Below, one piece after another: positions 40,908 to 49,434 of a DNA stretch of 64,000 bases; positions within the stretch are counted from its first letter, which is position 1; the number at the start of each line of letters is the position of its first letter. Position numbers and translations under genes: made by a program. The notes under the pieces are model-generated. The model worked only from the letters and a program-made list of their open reading frames with translations. It ran no database searches and was not told where the DNA came from. The stretch is from an uncultured Paraburkholderia sp. (GTDB taxonomy: Bacteria > Pseudomonadota > Gammaproteobacteria > Burkholderiales > Burkholderiaceae), in the NCBI GenBank assembly GCA_940746715.1, contig CALNWN010000003.1, positions 248,001 through 312,000 of the forward strand, given 5' to 3'.

Positions 40908-42928
40908 TGGCGGCCGACATTCCGCGCAACGCGTCGTCATCACCCGCCGGGAAGGCGGCGTTCACGGTCGTCATTACGCGACCGGCCGGTCAGTCGAATG
41001 AACTGATTGCGCGGTTGGCCGCGGCCGGCGTCGCCACGCTGGACTTCCCGCTCATCGACATCGCCCCGGTTGCGGACGACGCGCCGCTGCGCGCCGCGCT
41101 CGGTTCGCTGGAGCGTTACGCGCTCGTCGTGTTCGTGTCGCCGAATGCGATCGATCACGCGTTCGCCAGAAGCAGCGCGATCTGGCCGCATGCGCTGCCG
41201 GTCGGCGTGGTCGGGCCGGGCAGCGTACGCGCGCTCGCGCGTCATGGCGTGAGTGCGCCCGCGCACCAGGTGATCAGCCCGGCGGCGGGCGTGGATGACG
41301 ACAACGGCCGCTTCGATTCCGAAGGCCTCTTCGCCGCCATCGACGCAGCGCTCGGCGAGGCGAATCTGGAAGGCAAGCGCGTGCTGATCGTGCGCGGCGA
41401 CGGCGGCCGCGAGTGGCTCGCGGATCGTCTGCGCGAAGCAGGCGCCGAAGTGGAGACGGTCGCGGCATACCGGCGTCTCGTGCCGGAGCCGTCCATCACC
41501 GCGTGGGCGCGCGTTCATCAACTGCTCGCCGGCGAACCGCACGCGTGGCTGCTGACCAGTTCCGAGGGCGTGCGCAATCTGCACGAACTCGCGCAAGAAC
41601 ACCTTACCGCCGACGAAATCGCGCAGTTGAATCGCGCGACGCTCGTTACGCCGCATCCCCGTATTGCGCAGACCGCGCGAGCATTGGGTTTTGATAGGAT
41701 TACGGTGTCCGGCGCGGGCGACGAGCGCATCGCCCAAGCCTTGCTCTCCACTCTGCCGACCGAAGTTCAACCGGTACCGTCCAATCCGGCTTATTCACCG
41801 GCTCAATCACGCATGACTGAAACGAACGCATCCACGAACGCTTCACCCCAGCCGGCCGCGACTGCAAGCTTGCCGCCGAACCCACCCTTCACGCCCTACG
41901 AAGCGCAAAAGCGCCGCAGCGCGAGCGGACCGCTGCTGTGGTTTGTCGTCGTGGTTCTGGCTTGCGCCGCGGGCGTGGGCGGCTATGCGCTCAATCGCAA
42001 GCTCGAGCGTACCGAGCAGCAGATCGCGCAACGTCAGCAGGCCAACGACACGCAGACCAACGAACTGCGCATCAAGACCGAGCAGGCGCTCGCCACGGTG
42101 CGCCAGTCCGACGCGCAGGTCGCGCAACTGGAAGGCAAGCTCGCCGACGCGCAGGCCGCGCAGCAGGCGCTGCAACAACAGTACGCGGATCTCGCGCGCA
42201 ATCGCGACGACTGGACGCTCGCCGAAGTGGGGCAGATGCTGTCCGCCGCGAGCCAGCAATTGCAGCTGACCGGCAACACGCAACTCGCGCTCTTCGCGCT
42301 GCAAAGCGCCGACACGCGCCTCGCGGCGTCGGACAGCCCGCAGGCGGGGGCGGTGCGCAAGGCGATCGCGCAGGACATCGACAAGCTGAAGGCCGCGCCT
42401 TCAACCGACCTCACGGGTCTTGCCATCAAGCTCGACAACGCGGTGGATCAGATCGACAGCCTGCCGCTCTCGGGCGAGGTGCAGATCGCGCATGCCACGC
42501 CACACGCGGCGACGTGGGCCGACACGGCGAAGGTGTCGGCGGCCACCGGCGAGCCGTGCTGGAAAGTGTGGTGGCGCGAAGTGACGAGCGGCATCGGCCA
42601 GCAGTTGACGAGCCTCGTGCAGGTGCGCCGCATCGACAATGCGGACGCGATGATGGTCGCGCCCGACCAGGGCTATTTCGTGCGCGAGAACGTGAAGCTG
42701 CGTTTGCTGTCGGCGCGGCTCGCGCTCTTGTCGCGCAACGAGACCACGCTCAAGTCCGACCTGCAGGCGGCGCAGAATGCGTTGACGCGTTATTTCGATG
42801 CATCGTCGAAGAAAACGCAGAATGTGGTCGATCTGGTCAAGCAGGTCGAGGCCGGTTCGGCTGCCGTCGAATTGCCTAATCTGAATACGAGCCTGCAAGC
42901 CGTCAATCAATACCGGAGCCGAGGTTAA
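40907..42928 (+). CDS. hemDX: HemD-HemX fusion: uroporphyrinogen-III synthase / membrane protein
   Basis: A 673-residue fusion known from Burkholderia. Residues 15-275 are uroporphyrinogen-III synthase, which closes and flips ring D of hydroxymethylbilane (FTVVITRPAGQSNELI start; VFVSPNAIDHAF; WLLTSSEGVRNL). A Pro/Ser/Thr linker follows. HemX has one membrane helix near residues 343-362 (LLWFVVVVLACAAGVGGYAL), a coiled coil (about 365-430, Gln/Ala-rich) and a periplasmic domain of unknown role. Coupled to hemC by a 1-nt overlap and followed by hemY 2 nt later. Intact. Confidence 0.93.
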   Translation: MAADIPRNASSSPAGKAAFTVVITRPAGQSNELIARLAAAGVATLDFPLIDIAPVADDAPLRAALGSLERYALVVFVSPNAIDHAFARSSAIWPHALPVGVVGPGSVRALARHGVSAPAHQVISPAAGVDDDNGRFDSEGLFAAIDAALGEANLEGKRVLIVRGDGGREWLADRLREAGAEVETVAAYRRLVPEPSITAWARVHQLLAGEPHAWLLTSSEGVRNLHELAQEHLTADEIAQLNRATLVTPHPRIAQTARALGFDRITVSGAGDERIAQALLSTLPTEVQPVPSNPAYSPAQSRMTETNASTNASPQPAATASLPPNPPFTPYEAQKRRSASGPLLWFVVVVLACAAGVGGYALNRKLERTEQQIAQRQQANDTQTNELRIKTEQALATVRQSDAQVAQLEGKLADAQAAQQALQQQYADLARNRDDWTLAEVGQMLSAASQQLQLTGNTQLALFALQSADTRLAASDSPQAGAVRKAIAQDIDKLKAAPSTDLTGLAIKLDNAVDQIDSLPLSGEVQIAHATPHAATWADTAKVSAATGEPCWKVWWREVTSGIGQQLTSLVQVRRIDNADAMMVAPDQGYFVRENVKLRLLSARLALLSRNETTLKSDLQAAQNALTRYFDASSKKTQNVVDLVKQVEAGSAAVELPNLNTSLQAVNQYRSRG

Positions 42929-42930
42929 TC

Positions 42931-44120
42931 ATGGCGATCCGGGGACTTCTATGGCTCGCGTTGCTGTTCGCCATCGCGGTTGTGCTCGCGGTGGTCGGGC
43001 GCTTCGACATGGGACAGGTGCTGCTGGTGTATCCGCCGTACCGCGTGGACATGTCGCTGAATCTGTTCGTGGTCGGGCTCGTGGTGCTGTTCATTCTGGT
43101 GTATGCGCTCCTGCGTATTGTGCGCAATATCTGGCGCATGCCACAGCGGGTGGCCGCGTATCGTGCGCGCGCGGGTCGCGAAGGCGCACGCGGCGCTGCG
43201 TGAGGCGATCGGCAATCTGTACGCTGGGCGGTTTTCGCGCGCGGAAAAGGCCGCGAAAGACGCGCTCGCGAATGGCGACAACAAGGGCGCGGCGGGTCTG
43301 ATCGCGGCGACGGCGGCGCATCGCATGCATGAATATGCGCGGCGCGACGAATGGCTCGCGCAGATCGACAGAGCCGACTGGCAGGACGCGCGTCTCATGG
43401 CCACCGCCGACATGCGCGCCGACGGCCGCGACGCCGACGGCGCGCTGGCCGTGCTGAAGGAAATGCAATCGCAGGGCGGCCGGCGCATTCACGCACAGCA
43501 GATCACGTTGCGCGCGCAACAGCAATTGAAGAACTGGGGCGAAGTGCTCAAGCTCGTCAAGACGCTGGAAAAGCGCGAGGCGATTCACCCGGCTGTGGCT
43601 GTGCGTTTGCGTCAACTGGCAGCGGAGAATCTGCTGCGCGATCGTCGGCATAACGCGGATGCGCTGCTCGAGCTGTGGAATTCGTTGACGCCGACGGAGC
43701 GCCATTCGCCGCGTCTCGCCGATCTCGCCGCGGAACTGCTGGTCGCGCTGAATCGTCCGCAGGAAGCGCGCAAGATTGTCGAGGACGCGCTTGCGCAGAA
43801 CTGGGATGCGCGTTTTGCTGCGTCGTTATCCGGACACGGCGGGCGGCGACGCGTTGCCGCTGATCCAGAAGGCCGAGGCGTGGCAGAAGGATCGTCCCGA
43901 AGATGCGGACTTGCTGTTTGCGTTGGGGCGGCTTTGCCTGCATCAGCAGTTGTGGGGCAAGGCGCAATCGTTCCTTGAGCGCGCGTTGAAGCTCGCCGAT
44001 AACGAGACGCTGAAAATTCGCTCGCATCGCGCGTTGGCTCGCTTGCATGAGCAACTCGGGGATGCCGAGAAGGCGAGCCTGCATTATCGCGAGAGTGCGT
44101 TGGCGATGAATATCGTTTGA
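42931..44120 (+). pseudogene. hemY: HemY-like membrane protein, two frameshifts
   Basis: HemY is a two-helix membrane protein with a TPR-like domain, co-transcribed with hemDX; its role in haem synthesis is undefined. The N-terminal helices (LLWLALLFAIAVVLAVVGRFDMG, LFVVGLVVLFILVYALL) are in the first frame. Near 43170 one base is missing from a CG run, and the homology (AHAALREAIGNLYAGRFSRAEK) continues in another frame. Near 43813 an extra T in a T run breaks it again (WDARLLRRYPDTAGGD). The last part reads to a stop at 44120. Summed, the gene has the normal size of about 395 codons. Both indels lie in simple runs, so sequencing error is possible. Confidence 0.88.
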
Positions 44121-44144
44121 GGTGGTTCTGCTTGTTTTGACTGA

Positions 44145-44176
44145 TGGCCGCAGCTTGTGCTGCGGCCATTTTTTTT
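44145..44176 (+). terminator. Terminator of the hemC-hemDX-hemY operon
   Basis: TGGCCGCAGC pairs perfectly with GCTGCGGCCA around TTGT and is followed by eight T. Confidence 0.95.
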
Positions 44177-44188
44177 GGTGCTGCCGCG

Positions 44189-44656
44189 TTAGTGTGGTGC
44201 GGTGTGCGGCGGTTGGGCGATGTGCGCGGGCACGGTGAGCGCGAGCTTGGTGAGTGCTTTTTTGCGGGGCGCGGCGGTGGTTTCGTTGTTTGCTGGGGCT
44301 TTTGCTTTCTGCGATGCCTCGGCGAGTAGCCTGGTCGCGTGGTGCGCGGTGAGGCGGCTGTGTGGGACGCCTTTGGCGTCGAGCGCGATTACCTGGAATA
44401 GCTCGCGGTCGCATTCCAGTTCCTGTTGATATTGCTCTGCTGTGTCCAGCAGGAGTTCGAGAAGCGTCTGACGGCGACGCCGTTCGTCGCGTGAAATGGC
44501 AGGATTACTAAGTATTGAGGACGCGAGTGTAATCAAGGTGTCCAGTTGAGCTACCTGCCGGTCGCACAGGTCGAATGCGGAGAGGGCGAGTTTTTCGTAC
44601 TGGAGGGCGTCGACGGGTGCGCGTTGGGCTTGTTGGTTTTTGATGGGTTTGGTCAT
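44189..44656 (-). CDS. Hypothetical protein downstream of a C4-like element
   Basis: A 155-residue soluble protein, not recognised. It starts MTKPIKNQQAQRAPVDALQ after a good ribosome site (GGGAG, 7 nt). A predicted helical core (LQYEKLALSAFDLCDRQVAQ, then a second helix rich in Arg and Gln) is followed by a Lys/Ala/Pro-rich tail. Genes of this kind, preceded by the same inverted-repeat leader, are scattered through Burkholderia and Pseudomonas genomes, in my recollection. Regulation by the leader structure at 44733-44871 is likely. Confidence 0.6.
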   Translation of the reverse strand: MTKPIKNQQAQRAPVDALQYEKLALSAFDLCDRQVAQLDTLITLASSILSNPAISRDERRRRQTLLELLLDTAEQYQQELECDRELFQVIALDAKGVPHSRLTAHHATRLLAEASQKAKAPANNETTAAPRKKALTKLALTVPAHIAQPPHTAPH

Positions 44657-44732
44657 GTGCGATCTCCCTGTGATGCTTTTGGATCGCCCGGACAACCGCT
44701 TTTTGGGGAAGGGTGAGCGGGCACGTGACGGG

Positions 44733-44871
44733 GTTAGCAGACTGGCGTTCCAACAATCCGGCGAGCCTCGCGGCTCCCCCACCACAGCCCGCCCATAGAA
44801 ATATGGACGTGCAGCAGCGGACGCACGACCCGCCTGGGCGGGTGTGCGGTTGGAACGTCAGGCTGCTAAAC
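44733..44871 (-). ncRNA. C4-like antisense RNA / leader structure
   Basis: Two arms, GTTAGCAGACTGGCGTTCCAAC (44733-44754) and its near-perfect reverse complement (44849-44871, two mismatches), enclose three small hairpins: GAGCC/GGCTC, CCAT/ATGG and the perfect ACCCGCC/GGCGGGT. Read on the minus strand, the upstream arm plus hairpins resemble phage C4/P4-type antisense RNAs, which pair with a complementary segment ahead of a downstream gene. The proximal arm is here 77 nt before the start of the hypothetical gene. A TATAAT lies just upstream on the minus strand. The C4 assignment is from memory of the family. Confidence 0.5.
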
Positions 44872-45099
44872 CTGGTCGCCAGGTGTTTTCCGGCGACTTG
44901 ATAATTATAAAGGCGTGGCTGTCTCGGATTTGGTTTTCAGCGGTTGAATGTTTGCGGCTTGTGAAGAGTTGACAATGCGGGTCGAGAGGGTGGACGGGCG
45001 GGAGATATGTTCTGGATGCGGAAGGCTATGAGCTTGCGAGCGATAGAAATGAACCGGGGCAGCTAGACCAAAGTCCCCTATCCGAATGAGGATGCCGCG

Positions 45100-45601
45100 A
45101 TGGGATTGCAAGGAGTTGGAAGCGGCGCGTTAATCGCGTTCGGAGTTGTAGTGTTGGCAGTTGTTGGGGCTGCGGCGTGCGTGTGCGGTATGGTCTACGT
45201 TTTTGCTGCTCCGGCTGGCAGGCGAGGGCGGTCTTTGAGTGTATTGAAGACTCTCGGGAAATGTCTTTTCGCCGTTTTCACGGTCGCGCTAGTGGTTGAC
45301 TACGCGCTAGACGTCAGGCTACGGTCGAGGGCGCACGACTGTGAAAGAAAACCCTCGGACGACGGGAAGTACATTGCTGAGCTGTGTCTGCTGCGCGACA
45401 ACGGGCATGACGCTGATTATGTTGGTCGCGTGTATGACGCGAAGGATGGTGAGTTAGTTGTGGAGCGGACGTTCGATGCTGCTGAACCCGAGTTGTCCTG
45501 GCTTAATGGGCAAGTTAGCTTTATGCGCGTTGGGGAGAATTACGATGTGGTGCGGCTTGCCGGCTTCGTGGGTGGAACGGCTGCTGGCCGCGGCGCCGTA
45601 G
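45100..45601 (+). pseudogene. Hypothetical membrane-anchored protein, frameshifted near its end
   Basis: The product has two membrane helices (about residues 10-37 and 52-70), then a soluble domain of about 95 residues (DGKYIAELCLLRDNGHDADY, then ELVVERTFDAAEPELSW). Near 45558 one extra base appears: removing it gives a C terminus VRLPASWVERLLAAAP with a stop at 45599-45601, which matches the LPxSWLDRL-type ending of related Burkholderia proteins. As written the frame runs on to 45747 with unrelated sequence. Function unknown. Confidence 0.6.
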
Positions 45602-45838
45602 GACTATTTACATTGGTTTGGCGCGGCGGATCACGACTAGGGGGCTTCGGTTCCGGAAACTCGATACGCATTGTGGATAGGCGCCTCGCGACCCACACCC
45701 GCCGCTCGAGCTTGTGGAATGTCAACGACGGCTCCCAAGGCACATGAGACGTGCCTCTCCGCGCAGGTGCAGGTAGCGACTTACTAAACGACTCGATCCT
45801 GATGTTTCAGGCACCGTGGTGTCGTAGGGCTCTATCGC

Positions 45839-46453
45839 CTAGTTAGCAGGCGCTGGAACAAAAAAGGACTGAAGCCCTTTCAAGATATCTTCGACATCCT
45901 TCGCCTCGGCGCTCGGCGCCCGTAACGTCCTTACGCCTGCTGCGCTCTTGTGAGCAACGTCGCCCCTGCTCTTACCATAACTGTTGAGGGCAAAGGCCAA
46001 GGCCGCGTCGATCTCATCGGGCATCTTGCCACTGAACAACGCGAGGTGCTTGAAGGAGCCCTCCTTTATCCCATTGTTCTCCGAGATGAATTTCTTGGCG
46101 GCTCTGACCACGCCGATAAAATAGCCCTCCCAGCCAAGAACCTCGAATCTCATCGCTCTCTCGTCAGAGCCCAGTTCTAAAACCCTACCCATTACGAAGA
46201 TTGACGCGTTAGCCTGTATACTCTGCGCACCAGAACGATATGCAGCCTCTATCCGATTGATTCCCTCTGACGCCTTCGTCTCCAGAAACTCTTCTATCTC
46301 TGCGTGAGCCAGCAATCGAAACGCAGCCAACCGATCGAGGTCGGCCTGAAATCCCGCCGGGTCGTTGGCTTCATTCGAAATCTGATCGTCAAGAAACTTG
46401 GCACGCAGGCCAGCAATTCTCTGCTTGAGATTCTCAAAATGTGCGCACGGCAT
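45839..46453 (-). CDS. HEPN-domain protein (MAE_28990/RiboL-PSP-like), putative ribonuclease
   Basis: A 204-residue protein, largely helical. It carries the HEPN ribonuclease motif R-x4-H in SRGDVAHK (R163, H168) and an upstream helix RLLAHAEIEEFLE at about 46-58, as in the MAE_28990/RiboL-PSP HEPN groups. HEPN proteins with this motif cut RNA as dimers and serve in toxin-antitoxin, abortive-infection and RNA-guided immunity systems. The start is 12 nt after the DUF262 stop, with an AGGA ribosome site overlapping that stop codon. Base composition is clearly more AT-rich than the flanking core genes, suggesting transfer. Intact. Confidence 0.75.
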   Translation of the reverse strand: MPCAHFENLKQRIAGLRAKFLDDQISNEANDPAGFQADLDRLAAFRLLAHAEIEEFLETKASEGINRIEAAYRSGAQSIQANASIFVMGRVLELGSDERAMRFEVLGWEGYFIGVVRAAKKFISENNGIKEGSFKHLALFSGKMPDEIDAALAFALNSYGKSRGDVAHKSAAGVRTLRAPSAEAKDVEDILKGLQSFFVPAPAN

Positions 46454-46465
46454 CTGGTTGCGGTC

Positions 46466-47593
46466 CTACACGATTCGCCAAGTCGTCTCGTCGTATTTCC
46501 GCCCAATGACGGCCGCAAGCGCCATCCCCCAGATGGAAATGCGACGGCGAGTCGCGTCAACGGTTTTCGTGGTCTTTTCTACAGCGTCCTTGAAATTTAC
46601 CTGAAGGCAGACGGCTTTGAAGCTTTCAACGACTTCAGCATTCTTTGGCAGCGCCAACTCGGCAACATCTTGATCGGCAAAAAACCTAACAATGCAATCA
46701 AACACCGCGCGATTGATCACCCTTTCGTACTTGTCACCCAACCATTTCTTAAAACTATCGGCGCCAAAAATAGCTGCGGTGACATCAAGCGCAGCGTCTA
46801 GACGTTCATAAGCAGCATTTGCCTCCACGCTACGGGCGGCCCAATCTGACTCGTAATATCGTGTTGTCTCGTCAAGGAAATTCTTGAAGTCACCTCGATA
46901 CTCAGTGAGCGCCCTGTCAAACGCAAGAAAGCGTAGAACGAGCTCGGAGTCCCGCATACGCTTGTCAAGACCTTGACCGAAGACTTGATGGAACGTGACG
47001 CTCTGGACTAAGTAAGTCTCGATCGAATCAAGGAGCTTATTCCCGACTAACGCTTTTCTCAACTCTTGAGGGGAAAGAGGAAGACTGCCGCTGTTGAGAC
47101 GGTAAAACGTTGCATACAAGAAGTCGTCATCACTCCAATTTTTTATGACTGTCGCGCGGATCGTGCTGTTATCTAACGATTCTTTATCATTGGCAGGTAA
47201 ATCGTCGTAATGCTTGTCGTTCAGGTCGGCACGCATGTCCAACCCTTTGAGTCGGTATCCACCAGCCAGAAACTCATTAATTGAGACTAATCTCTGCTTT
47301 CCGTCAATGACGATAAAACGGCCACGATGGCTTTTGTTTTCTGCCAAAACGATGTTCGGGACGGGCATGCCAACAATAATCGATTCAATTAATCGACTTT
47401 TTCGCGTGTCGTCCCAAGCTGCGCGCCGCTGGAAAGTCGGCTGCAGATCAATATTCCCTTTCCTGATCTGATTGTCGATAGTCTCGATCGTCCAGTCTGC
47501 GTTCATGACCACGGCATCTTTGAACGAGACGGTCTTGGGCAAATCGTCTTCGTCTTCCTGCTGATCGTCCGGAATTTGGGATTCGCGTTCCAT
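46466..47593 (-). CDS. DUF262 (GmrSD N-terminal, ParB-like) protein
   Basis: A 375-residue protein of the DUF262 family. It has LQPTFQRRAAWDDTRKSRLI near residue 52, PVPNIVLAE near 78 and the hallmark DGKQRLVSINEFL near 96 (DGQQR motif of the ParB/Srx-like fold, which binds or hydrolyses NTP). GmrSD-type restriction enzymes join this domain to an HNH (DUF1524) domain. No HNH domain is present here; instead the next gene encodes a HEPN protein. An acidic N terminus (DDQQEDEDDLP) is notable. First gene of a two-gene operon with low GC. Intact. Confidence 0.85.
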   Translation of the reverse strand: MERESQIPDDQQEDEDDLPKTVSFKDAVVMNADWTIETIDNQIRKGNIDLQPTFQRRAAWDDTRKSRLIESIIVGMPVPNIVLAENKSHRGRFIVIDGKQRLVSINEFLAGGYRLKGLDMRADLNDKHYDDLPANDKESLDNSTIRATVIKNWSDDDFLYATFYRLNSGSLPLSPQELRKALVGNKLLDSIETYLVQSVTFHQVFGQGLDKRMRDSELVLRFLAFDRALTEYRGDFKNFLDETTRYYESDWAARSVEANAAYERLDAALDVTAAIFGADSFKKWLGDKYERVINRAVFDCIVRFFADQDVAELALPKNAEVVESFKAVCLQVNFKDAVEKTTKTVDATRRRISIWGMALAAVIGRKYDETTWRIV

Positions 47594-48122
47594 GTATGCA
47601 CGTGCCTTGAATAATCGGGCGTTTACCCGGAACCGTCCATTTTAGCGCCGTCTGTAGAATGGCGTGGCCGAGCCTGAGCGATGCGTTGCGCCGTAGGGCC
47701 GTTGCGTCAAGATGCGTCAAAGCTGACACCGGATTTGACCGCTTCAGCCCTGGTAAGGCGAATAGCGTTGTCGTGCTGTGCATCAAACATAGATACAAGA
47801 AGCGGTTACGCTGAGCGGAGACTGCGTTTGAGGACGGGCGTGTGTTCTTCTTCGCATAGCGAGCAGGCCACCGGGCAACGCCCGGTTGGCCGCGGCGCCG
47901 TTGCCGAACTGTGCGCACGCCGGATGTCGACGGCTCCTAGGTTCGGCCAGCGGATGAGCGCTCTCGACCCGGTGCGGCCGGTCATCGGGCGATGGCCCTA
48001 GTGTCCCGTTCTGACGAATTGCGGTCAATCGCCTGTTGACTTGGGAAGGTGATCGGCCGTAGCTGACGTTCGCATCTCAAGGAAACGACGGAATGTCGCT
48101 AGTCGTTATACCAAGGGTTGAG
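47594..48122. other. Spacer between the DUF262 gene and the IS256 remnant
   Basis: About 500 nt. The DUF262 promoter should lie at 47600-47660 on the minus strand. The rest contains no frame that I could support. Confidence 0.35.
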
Positions 48123-48276
48123 GCAGGCGCTTTCCTGGGCGACGAGGCCGCGCTCAAACTGATCTTGCTGGCGCTACGCAACGTCGTTGCCAACTGTACC
48201 GGTTCTCAACATGATTGGAAAAGCGCGATGACGCAGTTCACACTGCTTTACCCGAGCGCTTCATCATCGGGCTGTG
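48123..48276 (+). mobile_element. IS256-family transposase, 3' remnant
   Basis: Encodes GDEAALKLILLALRNVV and HDWKSAMTQFTLLYP, matching the C-terminal end of Mutator/IS256 transposases (ATKLIxLALRNI ... W..A..QFxxLxxxRF). One base is missing near 48252; the offset frame then reads ERFIIGL and stops at 48274-48276. Nothing of the catalytic part remains. Confidence 0.55.
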
Positions 48277-48327
48277 AGTCTCAACGCGCCTCACACACAA
48301 CTTCGGATATGTCCGGGATGGCTGAGT

Positions 48328-49011
48328 CTAATTCGACTCATCGTTCGCGGGCGAACCTGCACCCGTCTCCAACGTAAACTCGACGTCGACCACGCCGCCC
48401 TTGGTAGAAATGGTAGCTTGCTCATTCGATACGCGCTGCTTTGTATGGCATTTGAGCCATGACTGGCCTCCACTTGAATAAAACGTCTTCGCCCGCTGGC
48501 AAACCCACGCCAGCTCGGTACTGCGCTTACCGTTCGGCCGTATCGAAACGACTCCAGTGCTCACGGTCGGCCCTTGGCTCAACGCCGGCTCGAATTCCGC
48601 ATGGCCCAACCCCATGGGCTGCCAATTGCAACCACCTGGCAGATATCGATCAAGAAAAAACCGCACCGAGAACTCGGTCTGACCAGCGGGAACCTGTATC
48701 GAATCAATGACCGCTTGCGGAACATCCGGCGCGCCAAGCATCCGATTCGCGACGGACTGTGTGTTGCATTGTTTGATTGTTGTACCGTAAGACAGATCGA
48801 ACCATATTTCTATGCCGGGATCTTTGTGGCCGCTTATAACGAGACTACTTCTGGGTGAAGCATTAACCTCGGGCTTGTCAGTAGGTCGATTGTGCTGTGC
48901 TTCTTCATGTTGTCTGAACTGCATGATTGATGGCTGCGATTGGCCGGCTATCGCATGCCCCAGAAGCGACAATGTGATACAGGTCTGGACTTCGAATTGT
49001 CTCCATGCCAT
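48328..49011 (-). CDS. Hypothetical secreted protein
   Basis: A 227-residue protein beginning with a hydrophobic stretch (ITLSLLGHAIAGQS) that fits a signal peptide of about 23 residues. The mature part is beta-rich, with SLVISGHKDPGIEIWFDLSY, VPAGQTEFSVRFFLDRYLPGG and VVSIRPNGKRSTELAWVCQR, and four spaced cysteines that could form disulfides. Similar proteins are common as unknowns in Burkholderia. No function is assigned. It lies between an IS256 remnant and the IS1182-type element. Confidence 0.6.
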   Translation of the reverse strand: MAWRQFEVQTCITLSLLGHAIAGQSQPSIMQFRQHEEAQHNRPTDKPEVNASPRSSLVISGHKDPGIEIWFDLSYGTTIKQCNTQSVANRMLGAPDVPQAVIDSIQVPAGQTEFSVRFFLDRYLPGGCNWQPMGLGHAEFEPALSQGPTVSTGVVSIRPNGKRSTELAWVCQRAKTFYSSGGQSWLKCHTKQRVSNEQATISTKGGVVDVEFTLETGAGSPANDESN

Positions 49012-49111
49012 GCGCCTTCTCCCCGATCAGTCTCGTTCGTTTCCTGCATGCACAGCGCCTAACATGGCGTATCTCGAGCGCTCGATTCGACCAAATCCGA
49101 ACTGACAAGCT

Positions 49112-49303
49112 TCAACAAGAAACGGTTTCACAGACCTTCTTGATAAATTCTTCCCACCTTAATAGACAGAGTTCATCATAACCTTGCAGATTCCACCAAT
49201 TTCTGAATATCGTTGCGCTCGACTGTAGACGGCTCTGCTCAAGCGGGCGCGAAACTACCTCGCGGTACTCGTGGGCGAGCCAGAAACCTGCAAGACGCGC
49301 CAT
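49112..49303 (-). CDS. Small hypothetical protein, possibly 5'-truncated
   Basis: A 63-residue frame, rich in Trp, Glu and Arg (GFWLAHEYREVVSRPLEQ; NWWNLQGYDELCLLRWEEF). It looks protein-like upstream of the first Met as well (EGREDEISDE), back to an in-frame stop near 49340. So it may be the end of a larger gene whose start was lost before or with the nearby IS insertion. No family is recognised. Confidence 0.35.
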   Translation of the reverse strand: MARLAGFWLAHEYREVVSRPLEQSRLQSSATIFRNWWNLQGYDELCLLRWEEFIKKVCETVSC

Positions 49304-49434
49304 TTCGTCAGAAATCTCGTCCTCGCGGCCCTCAAGTCATAAGATGATGCCGGCGAACCGAATGGCCGTTTTCCGAAGTGAAACCGACGTCTGAATGCCC
49401 GCATGAAGGCGTGGGCGAATGCCCCCTGATGGCC

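Noticed and set aside
47448-47918. 156-residue minus-strand frame upstream of the DUF262 gene
   Set aside because: Overlaps the DUF262 start, basic and low-complexity composition, no ribosome site or motif.
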